Shown here: in pieces, positions 58,771 to 64,000 of the stretch
Numbering within the stretch: the first letter of the stretch is position 1
Layout of the letters: each line of letters begins with the position of its first letter
Assembly: GCA_036365455.1 (NCBI GenBank)
Contig: JAWQUS010000027.1
Location: 15,240,501-15,304,500, forward strand
Length of the DNA stretch: 64,000 nucleotides
From: Macrosoma leucophasiata
Taxonomy: Eukaryota; Arthropoda; Insecta; Lepidoptera; Hedylidae
Direction: 5' to 3'
Notes under the pieces: model-generated
Databases searched by the model: none
Seen by the model: the letters and a program-made list of their open reading frames with translations, nothing else
Told to the model about the DNA's origin: nothing
Translations under genes and position numbers: made by a program

Positions 58771-58828
58771 AAAATATATATTTTTTAAAAACACTTATTT
58801 TAGTGGTTATAGGCGTCCATTAGACGTT

Positions 58829-59203
58829 TTGCTGTTAGTTTAACCACGCTCACGGCTGAGACTGAAAAATTGTTCTAACCTAAAATCAATCACCATTAAT
58901 GACTGATGGAATTGAACGACGCTGGCATATAAATGTGTAATGGACGACATATAGGCTATTAAGCCATGGTTTTTCAAAAGATGATCTGATGTTGATACTA
59001 TAGAACTCAAGATCTATGCTGTCAGTTTAACAACGGTCACGGCAGAGATTGAAAAATTGTTCTAACCATCAGTCAATCACCATTAATGACTGATGGAAAT
59101 AAATGACGCTGGCATATTTATAAGTGTGAAATGGACGACATATAGGCTATTTAGCAATGGTTTTTCAAAAGATGATTTGTTGTTGATACTATAGAACTCA
59201 AGT
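58829..59203 (+). repeat. Tandem duplication of a ~187-bp unit
   Basis: 58829-59014 and 59015-59203 are ~90% alike ('gctgt.agtttaac.acg.tcacggc.gagA' to 'ttgatactatagaactcaag'). Each unit holds a small hairpin (ccattaatgactgatgg). Confidence 0.88.
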
Positions 59204-59209
59204 TCTTAA

Positions 59210-61060
59210 AAGAAAATACATATATTTAGGTAATCATTTCATTTATTTTTTTTATTTTATATTTATATAATATAAAAATAAAATCTAACAATAATGCAAT
59301 ATTATTACATAGACAACCATATTAAATGCGTCTTATCTTATGAATAAACTTATATACAAGGCAGCAATGGATAATTTAATTGACATCTACAACAACATAG
59401 TCTGCCATAACTTACGATTATCAAATTAATCATATTGTTGTGTGATAGTTTTAGATTTAACAGGTCATAGTGTTGGTAGGTTCTTACATTGAAAAGAAAC
59501 CTGATATAGTCTGCAATAAGATATTTTTTTTATTTTTCCTAGTGGAAGATGACTCAATTATTTGAATTTTATCCAATAATTTGTCTAATGTAATATATAA
59601 TTATATCACAGAAAATCCAAAATACAATTTATCACAAGTAGTGGCGGATTAAGACTTATTGATTCCGTAATTAATTACGCCGGTGTTGTGCCCGTCTTAT
59701 TTCTACTTGATAAGAAAAAAAAGCCATTATTTATGTTGTTGGGCTGCCGCATTATTCGTATATAGGGAAGGTATTTTCTTTTTTTTTTGTTCATCATTCA
59801 TCAAGTAGAAAAAGTTATTGTCATTCAAACATGCTGTCTCTGGTGCCCTCCAATACGTGATTTGTGGATATAATAAGCTTTCAGTTCGTGCCAGCAATGT
59901 TATTATTATTACACACCAATTTTATATCTAGCAAAGCCGCTTTTGCCAATTGCCTAATACAGATGCCCAAGAAAGAGGCTTAACATTAATCATGAATACT
60001 CCGATTGTGTGAACCTTGACCATTTGGTCGAGTGACCCAAATACATACACAACTATCACAAGAAATTATAAATATCCAAAAACTGGGTCATGAGCAAAAA
60101 AGTGAAGACTATGGAAGAAGCACGGGTGGATTATTTCATGTAATTATCTCTGTAAACATCTCAAACGCATCAGAAGTGATATTAATTTATCAAACATAAT
60201 TTATGTACTACCAGGTACTACTTGAACTAGTGCAGGCAAACCAATGTGCGCTGCCGACAAAGTGGAAAAACAGTGAATAAGTATTCATGAATGTTCAGAG
60301 CAAAACAAGCCCATGTGCTTGTGATACGGCATAAATAATAAAAAATATATATGTATAGATCGATCATACCTACTACCAAGACGAAATCATTTTGCTGTGG
60401 GAAAACAACGCATATTGCGTAGGTACCTAACAGTAAGTAGGTACAGTAAGTTTATAAAGACAATGGTCCTGCGCTACCCGCTCTATTTTTCGACTTGGCG
60501 TGAAGATAAAATTAAACATTACAACATGACTGACTTCATAAAACTATGCCTATTTTGATCAGTGACCTTCTGACCGACATACATGTGTACCGTTTAATGG
60601 ACAGACCAAACAACGCAGATATTTGCCATTAACATAACAAGCTTATATATTATTCGAGATAATATTCAAAAAGAATCCAAGCGCCGTGAATCTCAATATA
60701 TGATAATTTGATACACACTTTTTGCTCTGAAATCAACGTCTTCGATATAAATAGCAAACGGCAGTACCAAAAGGTTCGTAGTAATAGTGAATTTATGTAG
60801 ATTTAATGATGTACCGATTTTTATCCAGTATACCGACAGCATAATTTTTTACACACTTCGTTCCAATTCTAACAGAGCGTTTATATTATCCATAAATGGC
60901 ACGGGATTCTTTATATATCTTATCAATATCTAATAGAAACCGGATTATATGCATTTGAATATTAAGCTCATTTTCATTGATTACCTATTACATAATTTTG
61001 CTATAAGCCTACCATGATATCTAGTTATAAAAGAATAGGGTCAAATAAATTACATTTACG
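59210..61060. other. Intergenic, no recognised feature
   Basis: AT-rich with short frames. No gene, repeat family or RNA recognised. Confidence 0.55.
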
Positions 61061-61061
61061 C

Positions 61062-61215
61062 TGCAAATATGTAACACTAGATGGGTCGATGTAGATGCGT
61101 TGACACTCCCGAAGCCTAAGATGCACCTCTGTGCTGGACATTACGGAGCTGTACAGCGGCAAGTAGATTTATGGGTACCATTACCTTACATTGAAACTAC
61201 CTTACGGTGAAATTA
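61062..61215 (+). repeat. Family R repeat, fragment
   Basis: 'gtagatgcgttgacactccc' and 'cacctctgtgctggacattac' match the centre of family R; the ends are eroded. Confidence 0.6.
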
Positions 61216-61267
61216 TAGTATATTCCGACTTCTTTGCGCGAAAGAAAGTAAACAGTGTCTGTACTTA

Positions 61268-61458
61268 TGTGTATGTAAGAATTTATACTTCTTTAGCATA
61301 ACAATGCAATATACCAGAAATAAAATAACACGACAAAAAAGTTTAGCTATTAACTTCAGGCTGTTGCTTTTATCTGTCGGTGTGCGCGCGCATCGTAATA
61401 ATTCATTTTCATCAATTTTTCCAATGCGCCAAAATTAGTATAACTTCAAAAATCTTAT
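61268..61458 (+). repeat. Dispersed ~190-bp repeat, copy 2
   Basis: Same orientation and content as 12898-13090 ('tttatacttctttagcataacaatgcaatataccagaaat'). Confidence 0.7.
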
Positions 61459-61984
61459 GTTGGACCTGCTACCTCTACACCGCCTACTGTGACCGCTTTA
61501 CTTATAACCCAAGGTCAACTCCTTCGAAGCGGATTTTTCTCATCCACTTTTTGTATTAAATCACGTTATGTCGACGTTGGCGTCATCGATTTATTGATTA
61601 TTAGCTGACTCGGTAAATTTCGTATTGCCTTAGAATTAAATAATGTGTCAAAGGTTTGGTACCTACGGACTATTTGTATGGGAAATGAAATTGTTTTTTT
61701 TACTATTTTCTCCTCTTTTAAATCTTCTCTGGACTTAAATAATTCAAAACCAAAATTAGTTAAATCGGCAGAGCTAGCCGTTTTCGAGTTTAAGCGAGAC
61801 TCACGAACAGCAATTGATTTTTATATACGGTGGATTTGCTATTGATGTTGCTGATATAATTTTTTTCTTTCATGTTTAGTTCAATTCAGGTTAATATCAA
61901 TGTTGCAATATATATATAGTATCGACGGCCCCATCGCCCATAAGTGGAGGATATTTCTTCTGTTAGTGCCGTTAGGTTAGTTAG

Positions 61985-62205
61985 TCCACCGAACAATGGC
62001 GGTCAAACCAATTCAAATAAGGCGGTAGTAAATCCAATAAATAACGTAACGGTAGGCAGCAGCGCTTACTACCCGCGCTAATACTACCGTCAATCTGCAT
62101 GCAAAGCGTGGCGATAACGGCATGTCCCTATATGATGCCATTGCATCATATGGGGACCTAACAAACCAGTAGTGGCCGTTTTTCGTCTGAAATTATGACG
62201 ATGAT
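61985..62205 (-). repeat. 'gacgtccactgctggac' family, copy 4
   Basis: Shares 'ggcggtcaaac', 'ggcggtagtaaat.caataa' and 'gtggcgataacggcat' with 48935-49140. Confidence 0.7.
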
Positions 62206-62584
62206 GTTGCATATAATTAGGTTTTTACAATATGTTAGCCAGTACATTATTAAAGCTATCGTAGTCTTCAGAGTACATTTTATACTATTTAACAATTAAC
62301 TTTAATGTAGATTGTTGAGTAGCGATCACAAATCACTGTTTACAATGAATCTGTTACCTTCGGAGTGCTTGCCCGTGTACTTGTAATAACATTTGCCGTA
62401 GGCTCCTGTAATACAAACAGAAATTACTCTATACACACCCAAGTTTTATCATAAATAATTAACATCTTCATTACCTAAATACACAGAACCCAAGTCAACT
62501 GATAGTGTAGTGCCATGTGCTTCTAATTTACCTAAAATAATTTTTTATTATAATAAAATAATTTTGAAACTTATGCAGGTAAGC

Positions 62585-63037
62585 AAATATTGCATATCGA
62601 CTTTAGGAAAGATATTTCGGCTAATTTCTGCTCCTGCAAAGCGTTATCTCTTTCGATTCGCTACAGAGACAATGTGACGTATGTCGGCCATTTTGATCGA
62701 ATTTTGACCAATACCACAGTACAAATATGAACAGTATGGAAACTACGTACAAAACGTTCGAAACGGCACACTAACACAAACATGCGCATTGACGCTCGAT
62801 GTAGCGAGTAACTGCAGCACCGCGAGAACCGCTTAGAGGCCTCGTCGATGCGCATGTTTGTGTGAGTGTGACGTTTCAACATTTTGTACGTAGTTTCCAC
62901 ACTGTTTATATTTGTACTGTGGCAATACCTTACTATCAATACTTACCTACTTACGTAGGCAATGTGCAACAGAGATAACGCTCTACGAAGTCGAAACTAG
63001 CCGATTGTCTCATTCCTAAGCTCGATGTGCAATATTT
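62585..63037. mobile_element. Foldback MITE, ~450 bp, almost fully palindromic
   Basis: The outer ends AAATATTGCATATCGA and TCGATGTGCAATATTT pair. Arms continue inward through 'agcgttatctct' (62640/62970) and an 80-bp inner arm ('ccacagtacaaatatgaacagt...aacatgcgcat', 62714-62794 with 62850-62928) around a ~55-base GC-rich loop. Confidence 0.88.
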
Positions 63038-63194
63038 CTTGATGTTCTTGTTAATTTTAATGTGTTGATGTAAAACCTTAGAGATATTTGCGTGCATTGA
63101 AATTAAACTATTTTCTTTATTGGATTTATGTCGCGTATATTTAATAAAATGATTTTTTAAATCAAGACTAGATTCAGTCCAGTACTTGAGATCA

Positions 63195-63445
63195 TAAGCA
63201 CCTTAACTAATATATATGCCGGCAAATGGTAGTGTTCAGAACTAAGTTACCTACTTATCATGTTTCGATTAGTAGCTGTGAATTAATACTAACACAGGCA
63301 AAACAATTAAGTACTCAGGGGTGGCCGCGGCGGATCTGCATTCTGACCTTCGGTTTCTTGTGCAGATATGTTTATAAGATGTAGAATCTATTTACTTACT
63401 ATCAATGTGAACAATGTTTGTTTGTCACGATCATAACATAAAAAT
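63195..63445 (-). repeat. Family R repeat, diverged copy
   Basis: Plus strand 'gccggcaaatggtagtgttc', 'tactcaggggtggccgcgg' and 'actatcaatgtgaacaatgtttg' match family R in reverse. Confidence 0.65.
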
Positions 63446-63795
63446 ACGATAAGATTATTATAGCAACGGATCATACTAGTTTTACGATCAATCCACACAC
63501 CAGGCCTCTATTCAATTATGTAAGGCTATGCCCATCCCATACAGCTATGAATCAACGCGATAAGTGAGAACTATAAAAAATAAGATTCCAAGCGTTATCA
63601 GGGTCGTCTAGTCCCCATTCATACAGAAATCATGATTTGGTTTTATGTTTAAAAGAAATCGAACATCGCCGACATAACCATTCGCTTTTTTAAATTTTCT
63701 CTCGAACAATCACAAACATCATATTTAACCTCAGCAGGCCTCAAGCCAGACTCGGACGAGTCTGATGATATTTTTTGTTTGGCAAACGAAGTTAG

Positions 63796-63978
63796 TTGAA
63801 GTCCGATAGCTTTCTATTTCCGAAGACAACACGCGTCGCTCTACGGAGAGATAGAAAGTTGCTTATCTATTTTGTATATGAAAAAGTAAACAGTTACTGT
63901 GTACCTTGGTGTTTGCCAAACGAAATGGAGTCCTTGCATCACAGTTTTCCTTCTCTCCGAGGACGAAATCTATTGTGA
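63796..63978 (+). other. Short frame with a C-x2-C zinc-finger-like start, unassigned
   Basis: Reads SYCVPWCLPNEMESLHHSFP then a stop. The C-x-x-C plus 'SFP' spacing recalls the start of a THAP domain, which is common in transposon-derived genes, but the downstream Cys/His are absent before the stop or the window edge. Weak. Confidence 0.2.
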
Positions 63979-64000
63979 GACTTATCTTGAAGAAATATCA

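Overview
The window is nuclear DNA from an animal, almost certainly a moth or butterfly. Genes are split by short introns with GT-AG borders. Intergenic and intronic DNA is AT-rich and packed with dispersed repeats of types I associate with Lepidoptera: LINE tails of the 'tagctgttgcccgcagcttcg' kind, tRNA-derived SINEs, MITEs and mariner relics. There are no operons, CRISPR arrays or prokaryotic signals. I could run no database search. Gene names rest on recognised protein families and on splice models whose phases I checked by hand.

Four host genes can be reconstructed. (1) Bases 89-1276, minus strand: the first four coding exons of PSMD5, the proteasome base assembly chaperone S5b; the gene runs off the left edge. 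(2) 14603-16389, plus strand: NDUFB2, a small complex I subunit, complete in three exons (101 aa). (3) 18552-22954, minus strand: LYRM7/MZM1L, a complex III assembly factor, complete in four exons (119 aa). NDUFB2 and LYRM7 converge. (4) 29235-53999, plus strand: a CD2AP/CIN85 (cindr) adaptor with three SH3 domains, a proline/serine-rich middle and a C-terminal coiled coil. It has 15 coding exons that sum to 2211 nt, a clean 736-aa frame, and it fills the right-hand half of the window. A second first exon at 40037-40049 has the right phase to make an isoform without SH3 domains. One intron uses a GC-AG donor.

The rest is mostly mobile DNA. 1619-7204 (minus) is a full-length, apparently intact RNase H-bearing non-LTR retrotransposon of the I type. 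It has two long ORFs, a poly(A) tail and a 12-bp target duplication, and sits about 340 bp upstream of the PSMD5 start codon. There are two damaged mariner copies (9490-10741 minus, 25389-26895 plus), a jockey-like RT relic, an RNase H relic, and a probable P-element/THAP9-type relic. Three DNA transposons have perfect 8-bp target duplications (26986-27482, 32274-32970, 45347-46852). There are also foldback/MITE hairpins, three tRNA-derived SINE families, and a ~280-bp repeat (here 'family R') present in about twelve copies. Several insertions lie within tens of bases of cindr exons. From 59.2 kb to the right edge there is no recognisable gene.

I did not find an unknown multi-gene system. The most interesting points are the intact LINE next to PSMD5, the alternative SH3-less start and GC-AG intron of cindr, the cindr exon flanked closely by two insertions, and the well-delimited unclassified DNA transposons.
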